Assembly (NCBI GenBank): GCA_046262635.1
Contig: JBHEMK010000150.1
Span: forward strand, 1 to 27,286
Length of the DNA stretch: 27,286 bases
Reading direction: 5' to 3'
DNA from: JBHEMK01 sp046262635
GTDB taxonomy: Bacteria; Actinomycetota; Thermoleophilia; Gaiellales; Gaiellaceae
The translations under genes and the position numbers were made by a program. How positions within the stretch are numbered: position 1 is the stretch's first letter; every line of letters starts with the position of its first letter. Below the pieces are notes generated by a model that was not told the DNA's origin, searched no databases, and saw nothing but the letters and a program-made list of their open reading frames with translations. Positions 21,338 through 27,286 of this stretch are shown here, piece after piece.

Positions 21338-22541
21338 GGACGAGACCCGCGATGTCGCGACGATACCGCGCCCCCGCGAACGAGATCCGCTCGACCGCGG
21401 CGTACGCACCGGCCCGCGCTGCCGTGACGGTGTCGCCGAGCCCGGTGACGGTCAGCACGCGGCCGCCGTTCGTGACGAGCCGCCCGCCCCGCAGCGCCGT
21501 GCCGGCGTGGCAGACGAGCGCGCCCGTCGCCTCGGCCTCGGCGACGCCGTCGATCGGCGTGCCGGTGTCGCCGCTGCCGGGGTAGCTCCCGGCCGCGAGG
21601 ACGACCGTCACAGCCGCACGCTCGGAGGCCGCGAGCTCGATCCCGCGGAGGCTGCCGGTGGCGCACGCATGGAGCGCAGCCAGCAGGTCGCCGTCGAGGC
21701 GCGGCAGGATCGACTGCGTCTCCGGATCGCCGAAGCGGCAGTTGAACTCGAGCACCCGCGGGCCCGACGCGGTCAACATCATCCCGGCGTAGAGGAGGCC
21801 GCTGAACGGCACGCCGCGCCGCGCGAGCTCGCGGACGACGGGGCGGTGGACCGTCTCGACGATCTCCTCGACGAGTGCGGCGTTCGCCGCCGGTACCGGG
21901 GAAAAGGCGCCCATCCCGCCGGTGTTCGGGCCGGTGTCGCCCTCGCCGATCCGCTTGAAGTCCTGGGCCGGGGCGAGCGGAAGCACGTGCTCGCCGTCGA
22001 CGAGTGCGAAGACCGAGAGCTCCTCGCCCTCGAGCAGCTCCTCGATCACGAGCGGGCCGTCGAAGGCGGCTGCGGCGCGCAGACCGGCGTCGAGCTCCTC
22101 CTGCGTCCGGCAGACGAAGACACCCTTGCCCGCGGCGAGTCCGTCGGCTTTGACGACGCACGGCGGGCGAACGACTGCGTGCGCTCCGGCGGCGGCCACC
22201 CCGGCCGCGCTCATCACCTCCTTGGCGAAGGTCTTCGAGCCCTCGAGCCGCGCTGCCGCGCCGCTCGGGCCGAAGACGAGGACGCCGTTGCGGCGGAGCT
22301 CATCGGCGACCCCGGCGACGAGCGGCCCTTCTGGGCCGACGACGACGAGGTCGATCCCGAGCTCGAGCGAGAGGCCGAGCAGGCCCTCGGCGTCGGCGGC
22401 GCCCACCGGATGGCACGGCCCGAAGGCCGCGATTCCGGGATTCCCCGGGGCGGCGTGCAGCTCACCGAGGGCTGCGCTCTGGGCGAGCTTCCACGCGAGC
22501 GCGTGCTCGCGTCCTCCGGACCCAACGACGAGCACCTTCAC
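21330..22541 (-). CDS. purD: Phosphoribosylamine-glycine ligase
   Basis: PurD joins glycine to phosphoribosylamine with ATP. The 403-residue ATP-grasp protein begins VLVVGSGGREHALAWKL, then VVGPEGPLVAGV, the ATP-grasp lid PCVVKADGLAAGKGV, then GPNTGGMGAFSPVP and FNCRFGDPETQ for metal and substrate binding, and a C-terminal rudiment-barrel domain. GTG 22541 is chosen because TACGAT lies exactly 6 nt upstream; a second GTG two codons later is possible. It heads the purD-purE unit and is divergent from the small gene at 22647. Confidence 0.96.
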   Translation of the reverse strand: MKVLVVGSGGREHALAWKLAQSAALGELHAAPGNPGIAAFGPCHPVGAADAEGLLGLSLELGIDLVVVGPEGPLVAGVADELRRNGVLVFGPSGAAARLEGSKTFAKEVMSAAGVAAAGAHAVVRPPCVVKADGLAAGKGVFVCRTQEELDAGLRAAAAFDGPLVIEELLEGEELSVFALVDGEHVLPLAPAQDFKRIGEGDTGPNTGGMGAFSPVPAANAALVEEIVETVHRPVVRELARRGVPFSGLLYAGMMLTASGPRVLEFNCRFGDPETQSILPRLDGDLLAALHACATGSLRGIELAASERAAVTVVLAAGSYPGSGDTGTPIDGVAEAEATGALVCHAGTALRGGRLVTNGGRVLTVTGLGDTVTAARAGAYAAVERISFAGARYRRDIAGLVHA

Positions 22542-22547
22542 GCGGCG

Positions 22548-22553
22548 ATCGTA
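22548..22553 (-). promoter_or_regulatory. -10 box for purDE (leaderless spacing)
   Basis: The minus strand reads TACGAT, then 6 nt, then the purD GTG. Confidence 0.55.
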
Positions 22554-22646
22554 TGCGAGGGGTCGGCGGGTTTGAGGCTTCGCCGGGCTGTGCATGAGGA
22601 CGGCGTGCGCGAACCGGGACTGGACCGGCACGATTGGGAGAGCGAG

Positions 22647-22949
22647 ATGCAGTCGCTCGAGGAGGAGCTGGCCGAGAACCCGGCGGAGTCGCTGCCGGAG
22701 CTCGACGCCCTGCTCGCGCGCATGCTCGGGGAGACCGGCTACGACCTTGCCGACCCGGTGATCCGCGAGGGCGACGAGCGCGAGGTCGTCTCGGAGTTTC
22801 TCGCCGCACACGAGATCACCGAGGCGTTCGAGCGCGGCTTCGAGGGCATCACGCCCGGCGACGTCGCCGCTGCGATCAACGGCTACCGCGCCCTCTTCGA
22901 CTTCATCGTTGCCGCGCACGGCACCGGCGGGATCGAGGCCTCGACGTAG
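22647..22949 (+). CDS. Small acidic helical protein, unknown function
   Basis: This 100-residue protein is not recognised. It is acidic and mostly helical (QSLEEELAENPAESLPELDALLARMLGE, then DEREVVSEFLAAHEITEAFERG), with a final segment PGDVAAAINGYRALFDFIV. There is no signal peptide, membrane helix or Cys. ATG 22647 has GGGAG with 6 nt spacing. The frame stays open upstream to a GTG at 22605, preceded by GAGG, which would add 14 residues. The TAG stop forms part of the putative fdhD promoter box. It may be co-transcribed with fdhD and mobA, but nothing ties its function to them. Confidence 0.65.
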   Translation: MQSLEEELAENPAESLPELDALLARMLGETGYDLADPVIREGDEREVVSEFLAAHEITEAFERGFEGITPGDVAAAINGYRALFDFIVAAHGTGGIEAST

Positions 22950-22952
22950 TCT
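22947..22952 (+). promoter_or_regulatory. -10 box for fdhD, overlapping the upstream stop codon
   Basis: TAGTCT is followed by 7 nt and GTG 22960. The first three bases are the stop codon of the preceding gene. Confidence 0.5.
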
Positions 22953-22959
22953 TCAGCGC

Positions 22960-23748
22960 GTGGTAGGTCAGCACGCGCCCCCGCACAGCGCAGCCGCCGT
23001 CGAGGTGCTGCGCCTGCCCGAGGGCCACGCCGAGCTCGACCACGTCGCGGTCGAGGAGCCGCTCGAGATCCGGATCAACGGCGCGGCGGTCGCGGTAACG
23101 ATGCGGACGCCGGGCCACGACCAGGAGCTGGCCCTCGGCTTCTGCCTCTCCGAGGGTCTCCGCCCGACCTCGGCTGCGCTGCCCGGCGACCTGGCGGCGA
23201 ACACGGTCGAGGTCGAGGCGCCGGGTTTCGACCCCGCCCGGCTGCAGCGGAGCTTCTACACGACCTCCTCCTGTGGTGTCTGCGGCAAGGGTGCTCTCGA
23301 GGCGGTCTCGGTCGATGCGCCCCGCGTCGCGAGCGGGCTGCGGCTCTCGGCGGCACTCGCGGCGCAGCTGCCCGAGCGGCTGCGCGGCTCGCAGGCCGCG
23401 TTCGCGGCGACCGGGGGGCTGCACGCCACCGGTCTCTTCGACGCCGCGGGCGAGCTGCTCTGCTCGCGCGAGGACGTCGGCCGCCACAACGCGATGGACA
23501 AGGTGATCGGCTGGGCCTCTGGCGCCGGCCTCCTGCCGCTCGCCGCGGGGATTCTCTGTGTCAGCGGTCGCCTCTCCTTCGAGCTCGTCCAGAAGGCCGC
23601 CGTTGCGGGCTGCCCGATCCTCGTCGCCGTCGGCGCCCCTTCGAGCCTCGCGGTCGAGCTCGCCGCCGACCGCGGCGTCACCCTGTGCGGCTTCGTTCGC
23701 GACGGGCGGCTGAACGCGTATTCCGAGCCTTGGCGCCTCGGAGCCTGA
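22960..23748 (+). CDS. fdhD: Formate dehydrogenase accessory sulfurtransferase FdhD
   Basis: FdhD passes sulfur from a cysteine desulfurase to the molybdenum cofactor so that formate dehydrogenases become active. The 262-residue protein has EEPLEIRINGAAVAVTMRTPGHD near the start, LALGFCLSEGL, the redox/sulfur-carrying CGVC at 105-108 in TTSSCGVCGK, then EDVGRHNAMDKVIGWA and SGRLSFELVQKAA. GTG 22960 is supported by TAGTCT 7 nt upstream. mobA overlaps its 3' end, giving a small cofactor unit. No formate dehydrogenase gene is in the window. Confidence 0.95.
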   Translation: MVGQHAPPHSAAAVEVLRLPEGHAELDHVAVEEPLEIRINGAAVAVTMRTPGHDQELALGFCLSEGLRPTSAALPGDLAANTVEVEAPGFDPARLQRSFYTTSSCGVCGKGALEAVSVDAPRVASGLRLSAALAAQLPERLRGSQAAFAATGGLHATGLFDAAGELLCSREDVGRHNAMDKVIGWASGAGLLPLAAGILCVSGRLSFELVQKAAVAGCPILVAVGAPSSLAVELAADRGVTLCGFVRDGRLNAYSEPWRLGA

Positions 23749-24263
23749 CGGGGATCCTCCTCGTCGGCGGCGCGAGCCGCCGATTCGGCTCCCCGAAGGC
23801 GCTTGCTCGGCTGGACGGAGAGACGCTTGCCGAGCGGGCCTGGCGCCTGCTCGGTGAGGCCTGCGACGAGCGACTCGCCGTCGGCAAGCCTGCGGACGGC
23901 CTCGAGCTGCCGTTCGCGTTGGTCGACGACGGCACCGAGGTGCGCGCGCCGATCGCCGGCATCGTGGCGGGACTGCGCGCGGCCCGGCACGACCTCTCCG
24001 TCGTGATTCCGGTCGACTGCCCGTTGCTGCAGGCCGGCGATCTCCACGCTCTCGCAGAGGCGTGCGCGGACGTGGCGATTCCGCAGACGGGCCCGCTCCC
24101 GGGCGCCTACCGCCGGACGGCGCTCCCGGCGCTCGAGCGACGACTCGCCGCGGGCGAGCTCGGGCTGCGTGCCGCCCTAGCCGGGCTCGATCTCCGCAGA
24201 GTCGACCTGCCGCAGGCCCGGCTTCTGAACGTCAACGCGTTGAGCGACCTCCCGGCAGACTGA
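23730..24263 (+). CDS. mobA: Molybdenum cofactor guanylyltransferase MobA
   Basis: MobA adds GMP to molybdopterin to make the MGD cofactor used by formate dehydrogenases and related enzymes. The protein of about 177 residues starts with the nucleotide-binding signature GILLVGGASRRFGSPKALA, then has LVDDGTEVRAPIAGIVAGL and VIPVDCPLLQ with the Mg-binding Asp, and ends near LLNVNALSDL, the usual NVNTPED-type end. It is slightly shorter than E. coli MobA. The start is taken as TTG 23730, inside the fdhD end; a CTG at 23745 is an alternative. Coupling to fdhD fits their shared role in formate dehydrogenase maturation. It is convergent with purA. Confidence 0.88.
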   Translation: MAPRSLTGILLVGGASRRFGSPKALARLDGETLAERAWRLLGEACDERLAVGKPADGLELPFALVDDGTEVRAPIAGIVAGLRAARHDLSVVIPVDCPLLQAGDLHALAEACADVAIPQTGPLPGAYRRTALPALERRLAAGELGLRAALAGLDLRRVDLPQARLLNVNALSDLPAD

Positions 24264-24349
24264 TGCATCCTTGCCGAATCATCCTCCTAAACGCCCGCGC
24301 CCGGCCGCGTCGTTCGGAGCGAGTGGGACAGTCCGGTGCTCGAATTCGC

Positions 24350-25648
24350 TCAGCCGCGCGCGACTGTCTCGAGGCTTTGCAGCGAGAGGACGCGCTCGCG
24401 CTCGGCGCCCGTGCCGACCAGGGAGATCTCGACCTCGAGCTCGTGCTCGACGTACTCGACGTAGGTGCGCGCCGCCGGGGGCAGGCCATCGATGTCGGCG
24501 ACCGCGTCGAGCGGCTCCAGCCAGCCGGGGAGCGTCTCGTACACCGGCCGGGCGTGGTGAAAGTCGCTCTGGTGGGCCGGGAAGTCAGACGTGTCCGTCC
24601 CGTCGGGCAGGACGTAGCGCGTGCAGACGGGAATCTCGGCAAAGTCGGAGAGCACGTCGACCTTCGTCAAGGCGAGTGACGTGATCCCGTTCAGCCGCAC
24701 CGCGTAGCGGAGCGCGACGAGGTCGAGCCAGCCGCAGCGCCGCTCGCGGCCCGTCACCGTCCCGAATTCGCGCCCGAGCTTCCGGACGCGCTCCTGGTCG
24801 GAACCCTCGACCTCGGTCGGAAACGGCCCCTCGCCGACGCGGGTCACGTACGCCTTCGCGACGCCGATCACCCGGTCGATCCGATTCGGGCCGATGCCGA
24901 CCCCGGTCGCCGCGTTCGCCGCGACTGTCGAGGACGAGGTCACGAACGGATACGTCCCGTGGTCGAGGTCGAGGAGCGTCCCCTGGGCGCCCTCGAGCAG
25001 CACGGTCCGGCCGTCGCGCAGCGCCCGGTCGACGAGCAGCGAGGTGTCGCCGATGTACGGGCGGATTCGCTGCGCGTACTCCTCCAGTCGGGCGGCCAGC
25101 TCCTCGAGCTCGAGCGGCTCGGCGCCGTAGACCCGTTCGAGCCAGAGGTTCTTCTCGGCGAGCGCCGTCTCGATCTTCTGGCGCAGGATCTTCGGGTCGA
25201 GCAGATCCTGAACGCGGATCCCGAGCCGCATCGCCTTGTCCGCGTAGCAGGGCCCGATCCCGCGCTTCGTCGTACCGATCTGGAGCTTGCCCAGCCGCCG
25301 CTCGCTGGCGCCGTCGATCGCGACGTGCCAAGGCATGATGAGGTGCGCTTCACCCGAGACGTGGACGTCGCTCGCGGAGCAGCCGCGCGACTCGAGGTCG
25401 TCCACCTCGTCGAGGAAGACCTCCGGGTCGACGACGCAGCCCGCGCCGATCACGCACGTCTTGCCGGCCACGACCCCGCTCGGGATCTGGCGGATCTTGA
25501 ACGTCTCGCCCGCGGCGATGATCGTGTGGCCGGCGTTCGGCCCGCCCTGGTAGCGGCAGACGACATCGCAGTGCTGGGCGAGCAGGTCGACGATCTTCCC
25601 CTTGCCCTCGTCGCCCCACTGCGCGCCGACGATCACGGTCGCGGGCAC
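24350..25648 (-). CDS. purA: Adenylosuccinate synthetase
   Basis: PurA uses GTP to join IMP and aspartate, the first step from IMP to AMP; PurB, encoded in this window, completes it. The 432-residue protein has the P-loop GAQWGDEGKGK with catalytic Asp13, and GGPNAGHT with His41. GTTKRGIGPCYADK, LLEGAQGTLLDLDHGTYPFVTSS, TRVGEGPFPTE and the C-terminal GTGAERE follow. GTG 25648 is supported by TACACT 7 nt upstream. It is a single-gene unit downstream of the dnaB pair, with its own promoter. Confidence 0.97.
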   Translation of the reverse strand: MPATVIVGAQWGDEGKGKIVDLLAQHCDVVCRYQGGPNAGHTIIAAGETFKIRQIPSGVVAGKTCVIGAGCVVDPEVFLDEVDDLESRGCSASDVHVSGEAHLIMPWHVAIDGASERRLGKLQIGTTKRGIGPCYADKAMRLGIRVQDLLDPKILRQKIETALAEKNLWLERVYGAEPLELEELAARLEEYAQRIRPYIGDTSLLVDRALRDGRTVLLEGAQGTLLDLDHGTYPFVTSSSTVAANAATGVGIGPNRIDRVIGVAKAYVTRVGEGPFPTEVEGSDQERVRKLGREFGTVTGRERRCGWLDLVALRYAVRLNGITSLALTKVDVLSDFAEIPVCTRYVLPDGTDTSDFPAHQSDFHHARPVYETLPGWLEPLDAVADIDGLPPAARTYVEYVEHELEVEISLVGTGAERERVLSLQSLETVARG

Positions 25649-25655
25649 AGATCCG

Positions 25656-25661
25656 AGTGTA
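25656..25661 (-). promoter_or_regulatory. -10 box for purA (leaderless spacing)
   Basis: The minus strand reads TACACT, then 7 nt (CGGATCT), then GTG. The 12-bp TACACTCGGATC also occurs at the purL start. Confidence 0.6.
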
Positions 25662-25674
25662 GGGAAGGGCGGCG

Positions 25675-25920
25675 CTAGGCCGCCGCGATCCCGCCCGCGC
25701 CGTGCTCCTGCTCGGGCTCGCGCTCGATCTGCACCTGGTGGCCACGCCGGCAGAGGAAGCGGCCGGAGTCGAGGTCGAGATCAAGCCGCCCGGCGAAGGT
25801 CGAGCCGCTCCAGCCCGCGATCTCGTCGAGCTCGGCGCACACCTCGCAGACGGCGCTGAACGACGTGGCGCGGGCGGAGATCCTGACGATCTGGTCTTCC
25901 CGGAGGCGGCGGCCGGCCAT
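25675..25920 (-). CDS. Small Cys/His (zinc-ribbon-like) protein coupled to dnaB
   Basis: This 81-residue protein is not assigned to a family. CEVC at 25-28 and C57 with H61 (CRRGH) form a possible zinc site. Between them lie a Trp-Ser-Gly segment and the strand-like RLDLDLDSGRFLC; the tail is Glu/Gln-rich, ending GAGGIAAA. The start ATG 25920 shares one base with the dnaB stop (TGATG), so it is translated by reinitiation after dnaB and probably made with it; GTG 25923 is an alternative. The link suggests, but does not show, a role near replication. It could also simply be a conserved passenger. Confidence 0.7.
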   Translation of the reverse strand: MAGRRLREDQIVRISARATSFSAVCEVCAELDEIAGWSGSTFAGRLDLDLDSGRFLCRRGHQVQIEREPEQEHGAGGIAAA

Positions 25921-27281
25921 CACCCGGACGCCAGGTCGGCGAACTTCGCGTAGCGCTTGAGGAACGAGAGCCTGACGCCGTCCGTCGGCCCGTTGCGGTG
26001 CTTCGCGAGGATCAGCTCGGCGAGGCCCTGCTGGTCGGACTCCTCGTTGTAGTACTCGTCGCGGTAGACGAAGAGGACGAGGTCGGCGTCCTGCTCGATC
26101 GAGCCCGACTCGCGCAGGTCGGAGAGGATCGGCCGCTTGTCGGTCCGCTGCTCCACCGCGCGGGAGAGCTGTGAGAGCGCCATGATCGGCACGTCGAGGT
26201 CGCGGGCCAGCACCTTCAGCTGGCGGGAGATCTGCGAGACCTCCTGGACGCGGTTCTCGACGGCGCCGCTGGAGCTCATCAGCTGCAGGTAGTCGACGAC
26301 GATCAGGCCGAGATCGGGATGGCGGGACTTCAGCCGGCGCGCCTTGGACCGGATCTCCATCATGTTGATCGAGCCCGTGTCGTCGACGTAGATCGGCGCC
26401 TTCGCGAGCTTGTCGCAGGCGGCGGTCAGCCGCGGCCAGTCGTCCGGGGCGAGCTTGCCGGTGCGCAGGCGCTGCGACTCGACCTTCGCCTCACTGCACA
26501 TCAGGCGCTGCGTCACCTCCGACTTCGACATCTCGAGCGTGAAGAGCGCGACCGGCGTCTGCTGGCGGACGCCGAGGTTCGCGGCCATGCAGAGCGCGAG
26601 GGCCGACTTGCCCATGCTCGGGCGGGCGGCGACGATGATCAGGTTCCCCGGCTGGAACCCGGAGGTGAGCCGGTCGAGCTCGCGGAAGCCCGAGGCTGTG
26701 CCGGTGACGTCGGCTCCCGCTTCATAGAGCGCCGTGATCCGCTCGAACGACTCCTTCAGAAGCGATTCGATGTGGCTGAACTCGGTCGTCACCCGCTGCT
26801 GGGAGAGATCGAAGATGACGCCCTCGGCCCGGTCGACGAGGTCGACCGCCTCGCCGGGTCGCTCCCAGCCGAGCCGCGCGATCTCGCCGCCGGCGCGGAT
26901 CAGCCCCCGCAGTGTGGCCATCTCGCGGACGATGCGGGCGTAGTGCGCCGCATTCGCCGTCGCCGGCACGAGCGCTGCGAGCTCGTGAACGCGGACGCGG
27001 CCGCCGACCCCCTCGAGCTCGCTCCGCTCCTCGAGCTCGTCGACGAGGGTGATCGCGTCGACAGGCTCGCCCTTGCCGTAGAGGTCGCGTGCGGCCTGGA
27101 AGATCTTCCCGTGGCTCTCGCGGTAGAAGTCGCGCGGCGAGAGGACCTCGCTGACCGCCCCGATCGCACCTGGGGAAAGCATCATCGCACCGAGAACCGA
27201 TTCCTCGGCATCGAGATCTTGCGGTGGGACCGGGGCGGTTGGCGGAGCGGGGGCGGTTTGGAGCACGGCCGAAAGTCTCAC
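25920..27281 (-). CDS. dnaB: Replicative DNA helicase DnaB
   Basis: This 453-residue protein is the hexameric 5'-3' helicase that unwinds DNA at the fork. A Pro-rich N terminus (1-20) precedes the N-terminal collar domain (DLDAEESVLGAMMLSPGAI to about 160) and a linker. The RecA-like motor has Walker A ARPSMGKSA at 219-227, LFTLEMSKSEVTQRL, Walker B LIVVDYLQLM with Asp330, and RAVEQRTDKRPILSDLRESGSIEQDADLV. The C terminus is ILAKHRNGPTDG. No intein is present. GTG 27281 lies 5 bp from the window edge, so upstream signals cannot be judged; GTG five codons later is an alternative. Confidence 0.97.
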   Translation of the reverse strand: MRLSAVLQTAPAPPTAPVPPQDLDAEESVLGAMMLSPGAIGAVSEVLSPRDFYRESHGKIFQAARDLYGKGEPVDAITLVDELEERSELEGVGGRVRVHELAALVPATANAAHYARIVREMATLRGLIRAGGEIARLGWERPGEAVDLVDRAEGVIFDLSQQRVTTEFSHIESLLKESFERITALYEAGADVTGTASGFRELDRLTSGFQPGNLIIVAARPSMGKSALALCMAANLGVRQQTPVALFTLEMSKSEVTQRLMCSEAKVESQRLRTGKLAPDDWPRLTAACDKLAKAPIYVDDTGSINMMEIRSKARRLKSRHPDLGLIVVDYLQLMSSSGAVENRVQEVSQISRQLKVLARDLDVPIMALSQLSRAVEQRTDKRPILSDLRESGSIEQDADLVLFVYRDEYYNEESDQQGLAELILAKHRNGPTDGVRLSFLKRYAKFADLASG

Positions 27282-27286
27282 GCGTG

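Noticed and set aside
19544..21427. 627-codon plus-strand frame opposite purB and purE
   Set aside because: Shadow of codon bias; no start signals or recognisable domain, and both genes beneath it are certain.
1..27286. CRISPR array, insertion sequence, tRNA/rRNA, riboswitch, prophage or defence island
   Set aside because: No spaced direct repeats, transposase or integrase frames, terminal inverted repeats, cloverleaf-like sequences or defence domains were found on reading both strands. Small structured RNAs cannot be excluded without a covariance search.

Overview
The window looks like chromosomal DNA of a high-GC actinobacterium. The compact purine genes, the many GTG/TTG starts, the scarcity of Shine-Dalgarno sites and the recurrent TANNNT box 6-8 nt before start codons fit a Thermoleophilia-like lineage (Gaiellales/Solirubrobacterales). 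That placement is inference; no rRNA or other phylogenetic marker is present.

Layout. Positions 1-1139 look broken. A TauE/SafE permease fragment (minus strand, with an internal TAG) meets a 5'-truncated SPFH/band-7 gene (plus strand) head to head, and an unidentified open frame runs off the left edge. Positions 1136-5231 hold a bolA-monothiol glutaredoxin pair, a LON-domain protein, cystathionine beta-synthase and a 14-TM MFS exporter. From 5488 to the right edge the minus strand carries nearly all of de novo purine synthesis in several short units: purM-purN-purH (8491-5488), purL-purF (13262-9955), purB-purC-purS-purQ (20884-17757), purD-purE (22541-20930) and purA (25648-24350). dnaB and a small coupled Cys/His protein lie at the right end. 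Together PurF, D, N, L/Q/S, M, E, C, B, H and A cover PRPP to AMP. The only step without a gene here is PurK (N5-CAIR synthetase).

Between the purine units lie unrelated genes, mostly on the plus strand: two VOC proteins, a small membrane protein, a decayed DMT transporter followed by an intact paralogue, a GNAT-SnoaL-glyoxalase I fusion frame, a cyclic-nucleotide-binding protein, two small unknown proteins, and the molybdenum-cofactor genes fdhD-mobA.

Main observations. (1) At least a dozen unit starts have a TANNNT box 6-8 nt upstream of the start codon, which suggests mostly leaderless transcription and helps choose starts. (2) One such box lies inside the fusion frame, directly before a glyoxalase I domain whose four metal ligands have the same spacing as in E. 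coli GloA. (3) purH has no ordinary start codon and purL may start at CTG. (4) The purA and purL starts share the same 12-bp promoter/+1 sequence. (5) PurE departs from the usual class I motif and has no purK neighbour. I found no CRISPR array, insertion sequence, tRNA or rRNA. No new defence or mobile system is evident; this is largely a housekeeping region.
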